Shown: positions 48,001-58,975, counted from the stretch's first letter. The stretch: DNA of 64,000 nucleotides from Cladocopium goreaui (GCA_947184155.2 CAMXCT020001465.1:51715-115714), one strand, 5' to 3'. The notes: generated by a model from the sequence alone, not told the origin. Numbers and translations: made by a program.

Positions 48001-49026
48001 ACTCGTGCTTCAACTGCACTCCTGGGAGGCTGATCGCCTTGTGTCACACTTGACATAGAATACATAGTATCCATCTCCATCCATTTTCAATTTTCAGGGA
48101 GTCAGAGATGCGAACCATACCAGCCAAATACCAGCAGTATTTAAGTTGAATCATGTTGAATCGGTCTTCAACTGGCATCACATCTCGTGGGTCAATTTTT
48201 AGAGCATACAAACGCATACTGAACTGCTCTCGGATCAAATCAGCCCATCTTTTATCATGGCCATGAGGTGTGGTTTGATCAGTTTTTCCCAGGATGCTCA
48301 TGTTCAGGGAAAATCTCATGGAACCTATAGTTTTTCCAATGTTTAACAGTTTAACATGATTTTTGCCCTGAAAAATAGGGCGTCCCTGTGGTTCTCCCCG
48401 CCACGTTGGAACATGTGTCAGTGCAGCCGGCAGAACGCACGGTGTTCACTTCGAATGGAACAGTGGTGCCTGGCCGAGGTGATCATCTCCAGCTGTTTCA
48501 ATAGCTGAATTTGTTGGTCATAGTCCCCCTCCAAGAGAGATTTGCTCTAAATGTATCTAAAAGTGATTTGGTTATAGGTAGTTCTCCACTTTTTTGGCGG
48601 GTTCCTACTCTAAATATGTGTGAACCACCAAAATATTAGGCTCACAGGTCGCCTCCTGAAGTGATCAAGGCCACTCGACTCCCTTTGGCTCGAGCCTTTC
48701 CGGCAGAGGTTGCCATGGATGTCATCGCCGCAAGAAAGGAAGTTCATAAATTTCATAGATGTCTCAAAACTTTGGTGAAAACTTGACAAGTCCCAAACTG
48801 GACCAGCTTTTGTCTTGTTTTTGTTTAAAATACATGTTGATTTGTGAGTAGTTTCATGTTGGAGTTGATTGCACACACCAAACATCTTTACCCAAAAAAA
48901 CACGCCAGAGCGCAACGACAGAACTTGCCGCGCCTGTCGCACGAAGTGGCTCACGGCCTGCCGCTGCGCTTCCAACTTCTCAGGCTTCAGCTTGATGGTG
49001 TCCTTGGCAGATTCCGGAAAGGTGTA
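45085..49026 (-). CDS. PPCS: phosphopantothenoylcysteine synthetase, N-terminal half (6-7 exons)
   Basis: Exons: 49,026-48,934 (31 codons, KLEAQRQAVSHFVRQ); 48,695-48,653 (SRVALITSGG); 48,469-48,437 (TTVPFEVNTV); 47,826-47,792 (FIDNFSTGTRG); 45,859-45,801 (QEFLEAGYAVIFLHRKGAL); 45,146-45,085 (GLESLSPSPVANFLQPSDD); and perhaps 44,861-44,815 (IEDILQGELQRIGWH), which also joins in phase. The joined motifs TSGGTTVPFE, TVRFIDNFSTGTRG and AGYAVIFLHR are diagnostic for eukaryotic PPCS: nucleotide-binding loop, the conserved Asn-Phe-Ser/Thr-Gly segment, and the third strand of the Rossmann-like fold. Donors are GC, GC, GT, GC, GT, GT. The start codon was not found; about four residues expected after RG are missing, so a microexon may be unplaced. 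The 560-codon gene at 45,970-47,652 lies in the intron after the fourth exon. The remaining PPCS exons are at 27.4-24.0 kb. Confidence 0.85.
45970..47652 (-). CDS. intronless membrane protein with PAS-like domain (560 aa)
   Basis: The only long uninterrupted reading frame with dinoflagellate-like codon use in the window. The ATG at 47,652 is the first in-frame ATG after an in-frame TGA about 20 bases upstream; stop is TGA at 45,970. Residues 1-70 are basic and cytosolic-looking. Residues about 73-235 contain roughly six hydrophobic spans (73-97, 104-124, 136-151, 166-182, 185-205, 211-236). Residues about 253-365 resemble the PAS-like domains seen in dinoflagellate membrane sensors (SRRVLRGVCDGDLVLDSRNH). 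A weaker similar segment spans 405-500, and the C-terminus is Ser/Thr-rich. Likely a membrane-bound sensor or signalling protein; ligand and partners unknown. It sits inside a PPCS intron on the same strand, with a relict spliced leader 50 bases before the ATG, so it is probably a retrogene. Domain calls are from pattern only. Confidence 0.85.
   Translation of the reverse strand: MELEPSKFFGSRFAMWFAMAMGIPHVCLTKSDMKFGVSRLLEKCRQHKHVITQRELDKKRRFQQELLRARIGMFGMVQCVAIHITFSLALAAVHQVVAIGSQASWVQLLGTIIGYGVHALIQSGLVEIKSASHIRFLEAASVIPYAVHLCGVANETDLEMFLATEKISTVSMVLLSVIFIDLKMTLPVYISGAVVLTYKQLQLIGFSNVKPMFFASTLASHTAACGLVSFIVLAMQSQIAGKLDSQDVSSLLVASRRVLRGVCDGDLVLDSRNHNIVDDASSLERLLKTPKKLADTSFLDLFLDPEGRQNFLQFLRSETAPRESDGIPPCLRIALQGAEGPVSTDIFCTSLAAAGQDYFLLALRADPDQFLAPPDALAAPPAWCPVHPQGMRPAEPSQASSIEVPEALKELVQATLLVSKESPGMDIEEVSLSFLRNPRENGMPTLRNFIRINDWPRVEDFFKKARSPPVEDGAIPGFPSAMLLRIPGSRPRAYLLARSTSVSVAEESGKPSHFHLQMLDVSPISDEVTTVSPADFRSANRLSIRSTRLPDWSTTSGQNM
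47666..47753. repeat. imperfect direct repeat flanking the relict leader
   Basis: AGTGGTCAC ... AAGAGAATTTCTG occurs at 47,666-47,696 and again at 47,729-47,753 (a few bases shorter between the two words). The copies bracket the spliced-leader match at 47,702-47,712. It could be a local duplication made during or after insertion of the retrogene. Confidence 0.6.
47702..47712 (-). other. relict spliced-leader sequence upstream of the 560-aa gene
   Basis: On the minus strand TTTGGCTCAAG, the last 11 bases of the dinoflagellate spliced leader, ends 50 bases before the ATG at 47,652. Upstream bases differ from the leader. Its place, orientation and distance are those expected for the 5' end of a trans-spliced mRNA copied back into DNA. 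The stretch also lies in an open frame, so coincidence is possible. Confidence 0.6.
48044..48319 (-). CDS. unresolved open frame in a PPCS intron
   Basis: 91 codons including DKRWADLIREQFSMRLYALK and MIQLKYCWYLAGM. The sequence looks protein-like, but third positions are A/T-rich, unlike the exons here, and it lies in the intron between PPCS exons 3 and 4. It may be a remnant of an inserted element. No family recognised. Confidence 0.25.
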   Translation of the reverse strand: MRFSLNMSILGKTDQTTPHGHDKRWADLIREQFSMRLYALKIDPRDVMPVEDRFNMIQLKYCWYLAGMVRISDSLKIENGWRWILCILCQV

Positions 49027-49826
49027 CTAATAGCTGGTTAACACTGTAGCCCTTATTATGGAATACTGTATCAATGAATATTATGGCAAGGTCACTTTTG
49101 AAGGGGTTCAATCCCCATGATTGGATCAAGGATTGCGTGATCTAGAAAGGAATCTGGGACCGTCGGCTTTGAAAAATGCTTCTGCAGCTGCATCCATGGC
49201 CGGATATGAAATGTTGTACAATATTTCTTGGCTGCCTTGAATTGGCTGTATGTGAAGTGGTTTAGTCTTAGGAATTCCAAGCTGAGACATAAACAACATG
49301 TCGCTGTCCACTCCGTGCTGCACAGAACTGCAGCCTTGTCCACAGCTCTATCACTTGATCTGAAAAGTCTATCAGGTTCCCACTATGCAACTGGATCTCT
49401 CACCTTTAATGCACATGTTCAGAACAAACGATCGAACGGTTCCGAACTGTTGATCAATGGAACAACCTGCAAAACAATACAATCCCAGTGTTTCCAAACA
49501 TCAGTCCTGCACACTATAGGTCCACACTATTACTACTGTAAACCCTTCAGGGCGTTTCCAGGCTTTTCCTGCAGCCCAGCCTCGGCCACGCCATTTTTCT
49601 CGCATGGCTTCTTATTATTGCTTAGAGGTGAGCCGTTCGCCAACCCTGCATATTAACGCAGGATCTGATCCACCAGACAGTGACTGATGTTTCATCACAA
49701 GAATTTGAAAACAGATCGGCATTTTTTTCCGTACTGCCACGACGATTTAGACATCTCAATAGATCTGAACACCAAATTGTTTTGTTGTTTCATCGGTTTC
49801 ACCACACAAACCCTCTGTCTAGTGGC

Positions 49827-49890
49827 TCTGCCGCCCCTGCAGTGGTTCGACCATTGCAGTTTCCTCATAGCTGAACCATATGCGGATGGC
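49827..49890 (-). CDS. exon (64 bp), unidentified gene upstream of PPCS
   Basis: ATGGAG acceptor, AIRIWFSYEETAMVEPLQGR, GC donor (CAGA|GCCAC). G/C third positions. It could be a PPCS 5' exon or the 3' end of the preceding minus-strand gene. Confidence 0.4.
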
Positions 49891-50056
49891 CTCCATTGAT
49901 GGGATCGTGAGCATTTTTTTTTTTCGGGGGGGGGTAAACAACTTTGGTAACCATCCACTCACCAGCTTCTGAAAACAAACCTGAGATGGTTTCAACCACT
50001 TTGATCCAGGGCCAAAATTTCATCACCAGAAACTTCCACCAACAAAAAAATCAAGC

Positions 50057-50099
50057 AATGCTGCGGGCCTTCTTAGCGCCGCATTCCGGACACATCCAC
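50057..50099 (-). CDS. exon with Cys-x2-Cys knuckle (43 bp)
   Basis: CGCAACAG acceptor, WMCPECGAKKARSI, GC donor (ATT|GCTTG). The C-P-E-C-G turn is typical of zinc-ribbon or rubredoxin-like knuckles; the partner Cys pair would be on another exon. Confidence 0.45.
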
Positions 50100-50457
50100 C
50101 TGTTGCGAGTGGGAACTCAACTTTTTGCGGACAGCAAGTTGGATCCAGTCTGTTTGGGGGTTGTATAGTAGTAAAAATGAGAGAACATCAAAATTTTCCA
50201 CAAAGAAGCTTCTAGGGAAAAAATACCGTTCAAAGAGTACATATGAGGTTCCTGACAAATGATTCGCTTCAAAGACGTTGAGATTCTGAATAGACATAGA
50301 TTTACGGAAAGAAACAAGGAAAGCAAGGCTTTTCCAAATAAATGGGGTTGTATCAAAAAAAATTGCATACCCCTAAAGGGCAATTGTTTATACCTGTATA
50401 CCCCTATGGCATCCTATGGCATTCTGAGTTGTGCCTCAACACCTCCACCCTCGTCAC

Positions 50458-50519
50458 CTCAGCGCTGGTATGACGAAACTCTGGCTGAAGGATGGAGGGG
50501 ATGGAGGCCCAGCAATAGA
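50458..50519 (-). CDS. exon (62 bp)
   Basis: GGGAG acceptor, YCWASIPSILQPEFRHTSAE, GT donor (GAG|GTGACG). Third positions nearly all G/C. A plus-strand frame is open too but weaker. Unidentified gene at 49.8-53.6 kb. Confidence 0.45.
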
Positions 50520-50821
50520 CTCCCATAGTGACTTAGGCTGGTTGACATTACCAAGGGCCTCGTGAATTTGGCCATTTCAGTCACCATATGTCACCATCCA
50601 GTCTTGGCAATAGCCATAGCCATACTTAGTTTCAAAAGCAAACCAAATAGATTGTTGTTTCTGCACATTCCTGCAACTGTCACTATCCATTTCCTTTCAA
50701 AAGTCAAGTTCCTTGCACAGCCCTACGAAACCATCGCTGTCCTCACGTCAGAATACGTGATGCATCTACATTTCCAACCATCAAGGAATTTTGTATCATC
50801 GATTTACAAATCTTCTTGCAG

Positions 50822-50932
50822 GCTCTCGAATGCACCCAGACAAGGCCCCGGCACATCGCATCTTCATCATCCTGGATGACTCAACGGCCAACAAGATCAG
50901 CACTTTCATCGTTGGAGGTGGTGAAAAGCATG
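50822..50932 (+). CDS. candidate plus-strand exon
   Basis: TCTTCTTGCAG acceptor, then MHPDKAPAHRIFIILDDSTA and NKISTFIVGGGEKH, and a possible GT donor (CATG|GTACAC). Beta-strand/loop rhythm looks like a real fold. The minus strand is also open with good third positions, and other exons here are minus, so the strand is not settled. Confidence 0.4.
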
Positions 50933-51976
50933 GTACACTGCTGACCATCCAAAAGAAACATGCCAGAAATCTCAGAGACGATTTAATGGGTGTAATTTTG
51001 GCAGATACGACACGCCAAAATCACCTTGCTATGTACAAAAGAAGGATCATTCCACTTTGAGGAAACAAAGCTGTAACCGCACTGAAACAAAGCACAAACG
51101 GCAGGTGATCCTCCAAGGTATCATCTCTAAGTTTGCACATAAGCTTGCTCCATGTTTCATCACCCTAAACCTATACCAGTGGGACTGAAGTCTTTACTTA
51201 CTAATCTTTACGAAAGATAAACAATTTTAAATTCAAATGATATAGATATGTGTATATATGTATATATATATACATATATTATATACAATATTATAGTATT
51301 ATGTGATTCTCCAAGAACATGGATCCAGCAACCCTGCCACCTTTTTTGACCGTTGAAAGGTCTTGCCTCGTCCCACGGAGCGCCCAGCACGGATGGATCT
51401 TCCCCTGGCATAGCTTCGTCAAGGAGTCTACTAGTTATCTCAGCTCATCTCAGTGAATTTCTGGAATGCAATGAAGGTTCAAGCATCAATCTGAAACCTG
51501 AAAATTGCATTCCACAACACTTGACCTTGGCTACTGAAGAGTGCATCAATGTCCAGCGCAGGAGCCTCATTTCGGATTCAAGAATTCATCATGTTTTTTC
51601 TTCATTGGACTGTCATGGTGTTGTGCCCCAACGTTCAGTTGCAGTTATATACTTAACTGGGCCTGGAAACACAGTATCTCGATATATTTCGATGTCTTTC
51701 GTACAATTATGTTGGAGATCATGTAAGTGCGATTTACTTCGTATCTAAATCATAGACGGCCTAAAAATAAATGATGTGAGTCAGTCGGCACTGCTGCCTG
51801 TGACACCTGCAGCCTCTGGCACAGCCCTGTGGGGCCACCATATGGATATGGGACAAAGTTCAAGAGCCAAGAGGCCCAGGGGATCCAAGATTTTGGTCAT
51901 TCTTCACCAATTTTTCAGGACCCTAATTTTGAATCATAGTCTTATCGGCTTGGGTTCAAACCAAGGATGTCACAAC

Positions 51977-52219
51977 CTCTGCAGTCTCTGCCTGCGATTC
52001 GGCGACCAGTGGAACTCAGTGGATGACAGCCACATGTGTCTCAGGGCATGCAACAAAATGGTCCATGGATCGGCCCCAAGATCCCCAAGTTTGGACACAC
52101 CCAGTCTAATCGCAGCTGCAGCCTCAGCAATGGCTGCATCCTGGCTGCTGCTGGCAGGGGGCAACACCTCGGCCATAGACTTCACAGCACCGAGGAAAAG
52201 TGACTCAGTCGTTCTCACA
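51977..52219 (-). CDS. exon (243 bp, about 80 codons)
   Basis: The longest clear spliced exon in the window. TGAAAGCAG acceptor; GT donor (CAGAG|GTTGTG). Contains ESLFLGAVKSMAEVLPPASS, an Ala-rich helix (AAIAEAAAAIRLGVSKLG) and DPWTILLHALRHMW. Helical repeat-like character. No family recognised. Overlapping plus-strand frames are shadows. Confidence 0.6.
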
Positions 52220-52824
52220 CTGCTTTCAAGACGTCACCAGTGATAATATGTTTTTTTTTGAAATTGGGGACCCCTGCATCATCCAAAATTGTTCAGGATA
52301 TGTTCAGGATTAACAGTGAAACCGATGGTTTTGAGGAAACACACAGGATGCTGCAATCGCAAGCTTCTTCTTGATCTTGTTTATGTGCGCTGTGACCAAC
52401 CCAAAGTGGAGACGTTCTGCATCTGTTCGATGCTGAGAGAAGAACGTAGTACCGGAACTTGCCTGTCAGCGAAACCGGTGCTCAGTGCTCTGCTTCGTTT
52501 GTTTCATCCCAGATCTGAACTCTCAATCTTCGCATGCTAAGTAAACTACTTATTACTATACTTAGTTGCACAAGTGAAGTGCAAAATATATGGTGGTTTT
52601 ACCAGATTTTCCAACAAGAAGTAAGGATCAAACCCAAACAACGTGGAGATCTTGTAACTAGCATTGGGGACTTGGCCAGAAGCATGAGAGTTGCCGCCTT
52701 TCTGTTTGCGCAGTGTTGACTCATTTGCCTGGTAAAATCCCCAACATTTAGTCGTGACAGTCCCGACGCTTCTCATGTTTTCTTGCAGTCAAAGTTTTCA
52801 AACCAGTTTCTCAACATAGAATAT

Positions 52825-52915
52825 CATGATCAATCATGATAAATCATGATAAATCTAAATAAATCTAAATAAATCTAAATAATGATAAATCATGATCAAT
52901 CATGATAAATGTCCC
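52825..52915. repeat. ATCATGATAAATC / TAAATCTAAA short repeats
   Basis: Tandem ATCATGATAA and AAATCTAAAT copies just downstream (minus direction) of the 52,959-53,067 exon. Confidence 0.8.
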
Positions 52916-52958
52916 AATATTTCCCTTTTTGTCCGGTGAAATCGCCCGTGTTTGGGAC

Positions 52959-53067
52959 CTGTGGTCCAGTCCGAGATCACGGACCGGGCGGCGGAGGCCA
53001 GATCGAGGCCGGCGCCGGCCCCACCTAGCGGTGCCAGGCGAAAGCCGTGGAGCGATGGAAAGATGGG
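52959..53067 (-). CDS. exon (109 bp), GC-rich
   Basis: GGTGAAG acceptor, 36 codons including FPSLHGFRLAPLGGAGAGLD and LASAARSVISDWT, GT donor (ACAG|GTCCC). Almost all third positions G/C, unlike the plus-strand frames. Unidentified protein. Confidence 0.55.
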
Positions 53068-53094
53068 CTTCACCAGCAAAAAACATTTATAATG

Positions 53095-53165
53095 TGGTTT
53101 ATCCATGGTTTATCATTGGTTTATCCATGGTTTATCCATGGTTTTTCATTGGTTTATCCCATTCA
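53095..53165 (+). repeat. GGTTTATCCATGGTTTATC tandem repeat
   Basis: Five partial copies of GGTTTATCCAT/GGTTTATCATT. The embedded CCATGG makes it partly palindromic. Confidence 0.85.
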
Positions 53166-53459
53166 GAAATGGCATGAAATGGCTCATAACGCCAGTTATA
53201 CAACAATCACTAAGGGACGATCCTCCAAGCAGCAAAATATTGGGCAGCTCACCAAGAATGTCGGAATGTTTGGAATTTACGTAGAACATAATATCAAGAA
53301 ACTGGGGTTTGACAGATGGTTTGACCCTCAAGACATGAACATATTTCTATTACCCAGCTATATGACCAGCAGAAAACATAGATTTAATCAGCATGAAATG
53401 AGGTATGACCACATGCGACCAAGAACATGATCTAACCAACCAGCCTGGGATTCTACCAG

Positions 53460-53530
53460 CCACAGTGGCGAGCCAATGGGATCCCCCGGTCCAGTTTCAG
53501 GAATTTTGATGACTTGTAAGGGTAACAATT
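53460..53530 (-). CDS. candidate exon
   Basis: Minus frame VIKIPETGPGDPIGSPLWL in a GC-richer island. Splice sites not settled. Confidence 0.35.
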
Positions 53531-54119
53531 GGAATGGCTCAAGCCACACATTTGACTTATTTCCTACAGTCACATCTTTAGGACCTGGTGAAATCTTCAG
53601 GAACTTCAGGCGGTGCTAAAGAAGTTGACCCGTGCCGCCTGTAGCTGGTTAATTTTTCTTTGTTGAGCCCTGGAGTCGCCAACGCAGTTTTCATCCTCAC
53701 CGACTCATACTATCTCATGCTGCAGCATCAAGGTGTGGCCCTTTGAAGGGATGACGGAAAACCCAGTCTGCATGATTTTTTTCTCCTTTAAGAATTTGCG
53801 AATCAATCCTGACATGACTGCAGTTGCATTGCTACGTATTGTCGCCAAACTCTGTGTATCAGAATTTAAGAGCCAGGGGACATCTATTTGGTCCATTAAT
53901 CAAATCATCAACTTTTGGGGTACACATCCATGTAGTTCAAAGTACCCCCCAAACAAGGCCAGCCAAGGAACCCCCACCTGCATTTTTCTTTAACTTACCC
54001 CTTACTTGGGCCACGTGGATCAGAAACTCTGACCTCAGAAGCGACTAAGTCAAGCAAAATCTGCGCAACATTGTGGAGTGTGGGGTTTATGACCGTCTAT
54101 ACGTGGATATACTGTATAG

Positions 54120-54905
54120 AGTATATCATGCGTATGCAACATATATATATAGTTATATATATATATATATTCTGATGGGATATGTTGTGATATATGATAT
54201 ATATATATAATGATATATCACAACATGTGATATGTGATATATGATATATGATATAATTATGACATGTGACATCTGATAAATGATATATGACATGTGTTTC
54301 ATATATGATACATGATATGTGAATCATATTATCATATCATATATGATAGGATCTTTAATATTGCACAATTAATGTGTATATATATATACACGTATACTTT
54401 AAACTAGATATCTATATACTATGCACTATAGACTACATACTATATACTTGATACTGTAGACTTCATATACAATGTACTACTATATACCATATACCTGATA
54501 CTATGTATACCACACACAATCTAGTATGTACTCAATTCTATATACTATTACGGTACCGTATATTATACTATAACATGCATTATACTAAATACTACAATAC
54601 ACATTATACTAAATACTATAATATATACTATATAAAATACATACTACACTGGTACCTGAAGTATACTCAATAATATACTTACTATATATATATATATACA
54701 TATATATATACATATATATATATATACATATACATATATATATATATACATATACATATATATATACATATACATATATATATACATATATATATATACA
54801 TATATATATACATATATATACATATATATATATAATTAATGTAATTAATGTATATGTATATATATATAGTATAACATGTTGCATATATATATATATAGCA
54901 AACTT
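54120..54905. repeat. TA-rich microsatellites and ATGATATATGA palindromes
   Basis: At 54,160-54,350 repeated GATATATGATAT/CACATGTGATAT words; 54,340-54,640 ATACTATATACT words; 54,680-54,890 nearly pure TATATACATATA. No genes. Long self-complementary tracts can form cruciforms. Confidence 0.9.
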
Positions 54906-55267
54906 ATAGTTATTCACCAACTTGAAACGCTGTTCTTTTTTCCGGGAGACTTACATACCCTCACACTACAAATTCCGATGACTTCTAGTGGCCCTTTCCG
55001 CAATATCGATTGAATCTGCCCAATTTTCTATCCAAATCATGGGATGTCAGTGGTCTAATTGGTCCAATCACAGCATTGAATTCACAAATGGATGCAACTG
55101 CTTTAAGGTAGTGGCACATCCTTAAAGTCTCGAAGGCCATAGAAGTTCAATAAGGCCTGGCCACTTGGGCAGGGAGAAAAACTCAAAACCGTATGGGGGG
55201 TTCCATAAATGGGTTTACCCCAATAGCTGGATGGTTTATAAGGGAAAATCCTATTCAAATGGATGAT

Positions 55268-55730
55268 TTAGGGGTCCCATTTATGGAAACCCCCATATGA
55301 AATAATATGAATAGTGTGCTTGATTCCATCAATATACATCATGAGACACTTACGATCACCACTAATGGGATGTGAACTGATGATCCCAGCTTCATAGCCA
55401 ACATGGTCAACTACTGCTGCTCCCAGTTGATTGTGGAGCAAGACCGCTGCTGAGTTCATTGAGTCTGCTCATCTGTTCTCATGCAAGTAGCCACACGCAT
55501 CCACAAACATATTCAGGAGTTATCCAACATGTCAATGATGTTTTCAATTAGAAGGACATGCCCAGCTCTGTTATTTTTTCCTTTCCTAGCAACCTGTTGC
55601 AGACCAGTCGAATATCTGGCTGGACAAAAACATGATAAAACATGCCCCAGACCTACCACCCCACAAGCTCTCCCTACCAGATCTGCATCCACTGACCACT
55701 TTTTCTGGGAGGTCCGTGCACTTTGAATGA
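55268..55730 (-). CDS. two candidate exons or element remnant
   Basis: 55,460-55,330 reads SAAVLLHNQLGAAVVDHVGY; 55,700-55,520 reads GRACGVVGLGHVLSCFCPAR and QQVARKGKNNRAGHVLLIEN. Coherent protein-like sequence but A/T-rich third positions, so it may be an old mobile-element gene rather than a host exon. No family recognised. Confidence 0.3.
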
Positions 55731-55739
55731 GCACGCGGC

Positions 55740-56340
55740 ACCCGAAGTCTAGTCTAGCAGAAGGGCTCGCAGCTCCCTCGGCTTTTCTCTAGTGGACCCA
55801 GAATACCCAGATAAAGTCTTCACGAAAAGCACATGTCACTGTGTCACTTATCATGAAAATCTAATGAAAATCTAATGATACCCTCCAAGCGCTCCAAGGT
55901 ACTCCCACAAATATACAACTAAAATCCCATTGAGGGATTATTGATGATTATTGATCCATCAACCCGAATTGAATTAGTCTTTAAAGGATTTTAAAGGTAC
56001 GAGAATCCTGAGATGCCAGGGCCAAGCTAGGTTTTACCACCAGGCTACCCTTGAATCTTCAATCCAATGTGCCAACCTTGGAGGTGGATTTTCACACCCA
56101 ATTGCATCGTAAGAAACAGCTGTTGCCTATAAATTACTTCTCTTGTTCATGCCAGATCATACCAGTTCTGATACTTGCTTTCTTGCTCAAACGCCTTCAA
56201 AGTTCTGTTCCATGCCATGTGACTAGGTCCAAACGCTATGAGCACATGAGATTGATTCTCTTGCTCTGTGAAACTCACACAGAGGCTGCCGGAATTTATC
56301 TCCAAAGGTCCGACGTTCCATAGCTCCGCATTTCGCTTCG
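55740..56340. other. no gene seen
   Basis: AT-rich, several short open frames on both strands without splice sites or coding bias. Confidence 0.4.
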
Positions 56341-56359
56341 TGGCATTTCTTAGCGCTTC

Positions 56360-56430
56360 GGTCAGGGGGCCAAAGTGGCATTGCGGTGGATGCAGTACTC
56401 ATCGAGCACCAGCCATGGCCATAAAGAGTC
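56360..56430 (-). CDS. candidate exon
   Basis: Minus frame PWLVLDEYCIHRNATL followed by a GC donor option. Hydrophobic strand then acidic pair (LVLDE) recalls Walker-B-like motifs, but no P-loop is visible nearby, so no function is claimed. Confidence 0.4.
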
Positions 56431-56769
56431 AAGGCCTAGACATAAAATGATTTGAAAATAATGTTTTATATCTAATGTTTACACTTAAAAATGATTTGAA
56501 AATGATTGCATACACTTCCTTCTGTTCGTTGATAAACAATTTATGGTACGTAGATCTAGTATGATTCAATTATATATATGATTATATCATATATACATGG
56601 CGTGTCAGCTGAACAGTCCTGGACAAACAGGACAGAACTCAACCATTTGCACTATTGCGAAGTATCTATTCCAGCCTTGGCATGAGAAAAGGAACATGTT
56701 GTGTGAATGAATGGTCAGGTGTAGGTAATCAACAAATAGAAATGAAATTGTTTGGTCGCTGTCCGCCTG

Positions 56770-56960
56770 AGTTTCCTGGTGCGCCAAGAAATGACTTGGC
56801 ATCAACAACCCACAGTCACAACGATGGTTGCTGAGCGTTCGCTCTGCTGCTCTGATGCAGCGCAGGAAAAGTTTCCTGGCGAAACCCCGGACAGCTTCAA
56901 GTCCAAGCGATGCCAATAACAAGCGTATTATCACAGAGTGCCTTACCTTGACATACATTG
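56770..56960 (-). CDS. candidate exon(s)
   Basis: Minus frame GLEAVRGFARKLFLRCIRAA then ERTLSNHRCDCGLLMPSHF. Could be one or two exons; sites not resolved. Confidence 0.35.
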
Positions 56961-57867
56961 AATGAGAGCCTTGTTCCTTTGAAGAGCAAAACATCATCTA
57001 ACGCTTGCAAGGACGAGCTGCCTCGTCATGGGCTGCAACATCTATCTTAGCCATTCGAATCATGTCCGGCTGTTTGTACATGGTGCCTCACACCGTGTTG
57101 ATGGAGTGTTTTCCCCAGTTCATCTCTAAAAAAATACTCCAATGCAGAAAAACAACGACACAACGACCTACTCTGCCTTTCTTTTCCGCCAATTTTTACA
57201 CTGGAGTTCACCCATCCATGGGTAGCACCTTGTTGCTGGTGGCAATCTCACTCGTGACATGTTTCTTGTCACGACGATCCGCCACAAATGAATGAAGCAA
57301 AAGACCAGCGCGCGTGCTGCGCATGTCGCGTTGTCTGCGAATCATTGGCTGACTGGAACCATTTTCCCATATTTTTCCCAAACAATCAGTGAATTCAACT
57401 TTGCAATATCTTGCAATCTCCTATAAAAATCGTGGACATCGTGAGTACTAGAAATGACCAAGTGCTCACGAAACAACAACGACTTTGGGTCGTTTTCGAG
57501 GCTCCCCCAGAAGGGGAGAACCGCAGGAGGGGACAACTACCTGATCTTGGCCAGACTGCCAGACTCTAGCAGAAACCAAGCATGCGTTAAGTCACTATCC
57601 TAGTAGCTTAGCACCTTCATGGCCAAAATTTGCAAAGATTTGCAAAGCACCAGCTTGAAGTTGAAGAGCTTTGACATTTGAATCTTATTTTCCACGGAAA
57701 ACCAGAAGCTCCGCATCAAACATGCTCTGTGCCCTGAGTGTCCTTCGATATTCTAAATAATTCCAAATCTTCCTGGTATCAAGATCTCTGGATAAATTTG
57801 CAATTTGTGCATTCCCCTCATAGAAAGAAGTGCTCTGAAGTCTGAATGGATTTGTCTCATGCCTCAC

Positions 57868-57914
57868 CCTTTTCTTGCAGAGCCCGGCCAAACGCTCTAG
57901 ACAAACAGCAGGCA
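57868..57914 (-). CDS. exon (47 bp)
   Basis: GTGAGCAG acceptor, PAVCLERLAGLCKKR, canonical donor (AAGG|GTGAGG). The frame continues open beyond the donor for 60 more residues, so a longer exon is possible. Confidence 0.45.
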
Positions 57915-58369
57915 CTGCTCACTGATAAAAGAGGTATTTGCACCGACCCAACCTCACGGTTGTAAGCGTCCGAGCGAGCCACTACTGGCTAAGCGCTTTC
58001 ATGCACTTGGTACCATTAATGAATCATCACGAAGCTCAGAGGGGAACAGGGTCTAAAAATGGGGTACCCGAAATTCCAGGAGATTATCATCATTTTCCCA
58101 TATTTTCCCAATGAAACGGTCAATTCTTGAGGCCCAACTTGCATTTTTTCACCCCACCATGACGGCTTGAAGGTAGAGAATCTACAAATATCTACAATGA
58201 CCGCTACTTGGTAAGGTCGGCACGCAGTCCTACGCTCCCTCTGCCTCGCGAACAAACAACGAGTCAATGAGGATGAAGAAGCAGCATGGGGTGCTTCTAC
58301 AATGCTCTGGTACCACAATAAGGAACTGGATTGTGGATGATTGCGGTGATTCCTCAAAGCAAACATCGC

Positions 58370-58396
58370 CTGTAGGTCGGCGAACCAGGCGCTCTC
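58370..58396 (-). CDS. possible 27-bp microexon
   Basis: CGGCCTCAG acceptor, ESAWFADLQ, GC donor (ACAG|GCGATG). Phase 0 both ends. A longer alternative frame (ERLVRRPTGDVCFEE) overlaps. Confidence 0.35.
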
Positions 58397-58619
58397 CTGA
58401 GGCCGAAGTCACGTCACGACCATGCATCAAACTGATCCCAGAAATTCCTGCTGGATCAGTCAGGATTTCTGATTGAAACCAGTCAGTATAACCAGTTTAG
58501 AATAACCATGAATAACCATCATGCACAAGAACATACATATATAGCAATTATAAGAACCATCAAGAAGATTGTCAATCATCTAAGGACCATCATCTAAAGA
58601 CCATCGAATAAATCTCACA

Positions 58620-58975
58620 TAATATCACATATATATAACTATATGATGTATATATATACTGTACAATGAGTAAAAATGCATAATATGTATATATATATAT
58701 ATATATTATAAAGACTTTCTCACTCTTTTTCTGAGCGCAGCAAGACACAATTTATCAATTTTAACAGAGAGAAATAACCACTCTACCGGGTTATTTACAA
58801 GAGCTAAAAGCCAACATGCTACATCAGAAAGGTCATGATCAAGTCTTTACAACCGGGACGGGAATACATATATACATACATCAAATAAATATGTAAATAA
58901 TGTATTATATATATATGTATAATATATATATATATTATGTATATACAGTATTACATATTTATATGATATATAAAT
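58620..58975. repeat. TATATA microsatellites
   Basis: TATATATATA runs at 58,628-58,655, 58,685-58,710 and 58,905-58,975 in AT-rich sequence. This stretch separates minus-strand exons (below 58.4 kb) from plus-strand exons (above 59.0 kb). Confidence 0.85.

Noticed and set aside
53533..53543. TGGCTCAAG, 9-nt match to the spliced-leader 3' end
   Set aside because: Too short; expected by chance in a window of this size.
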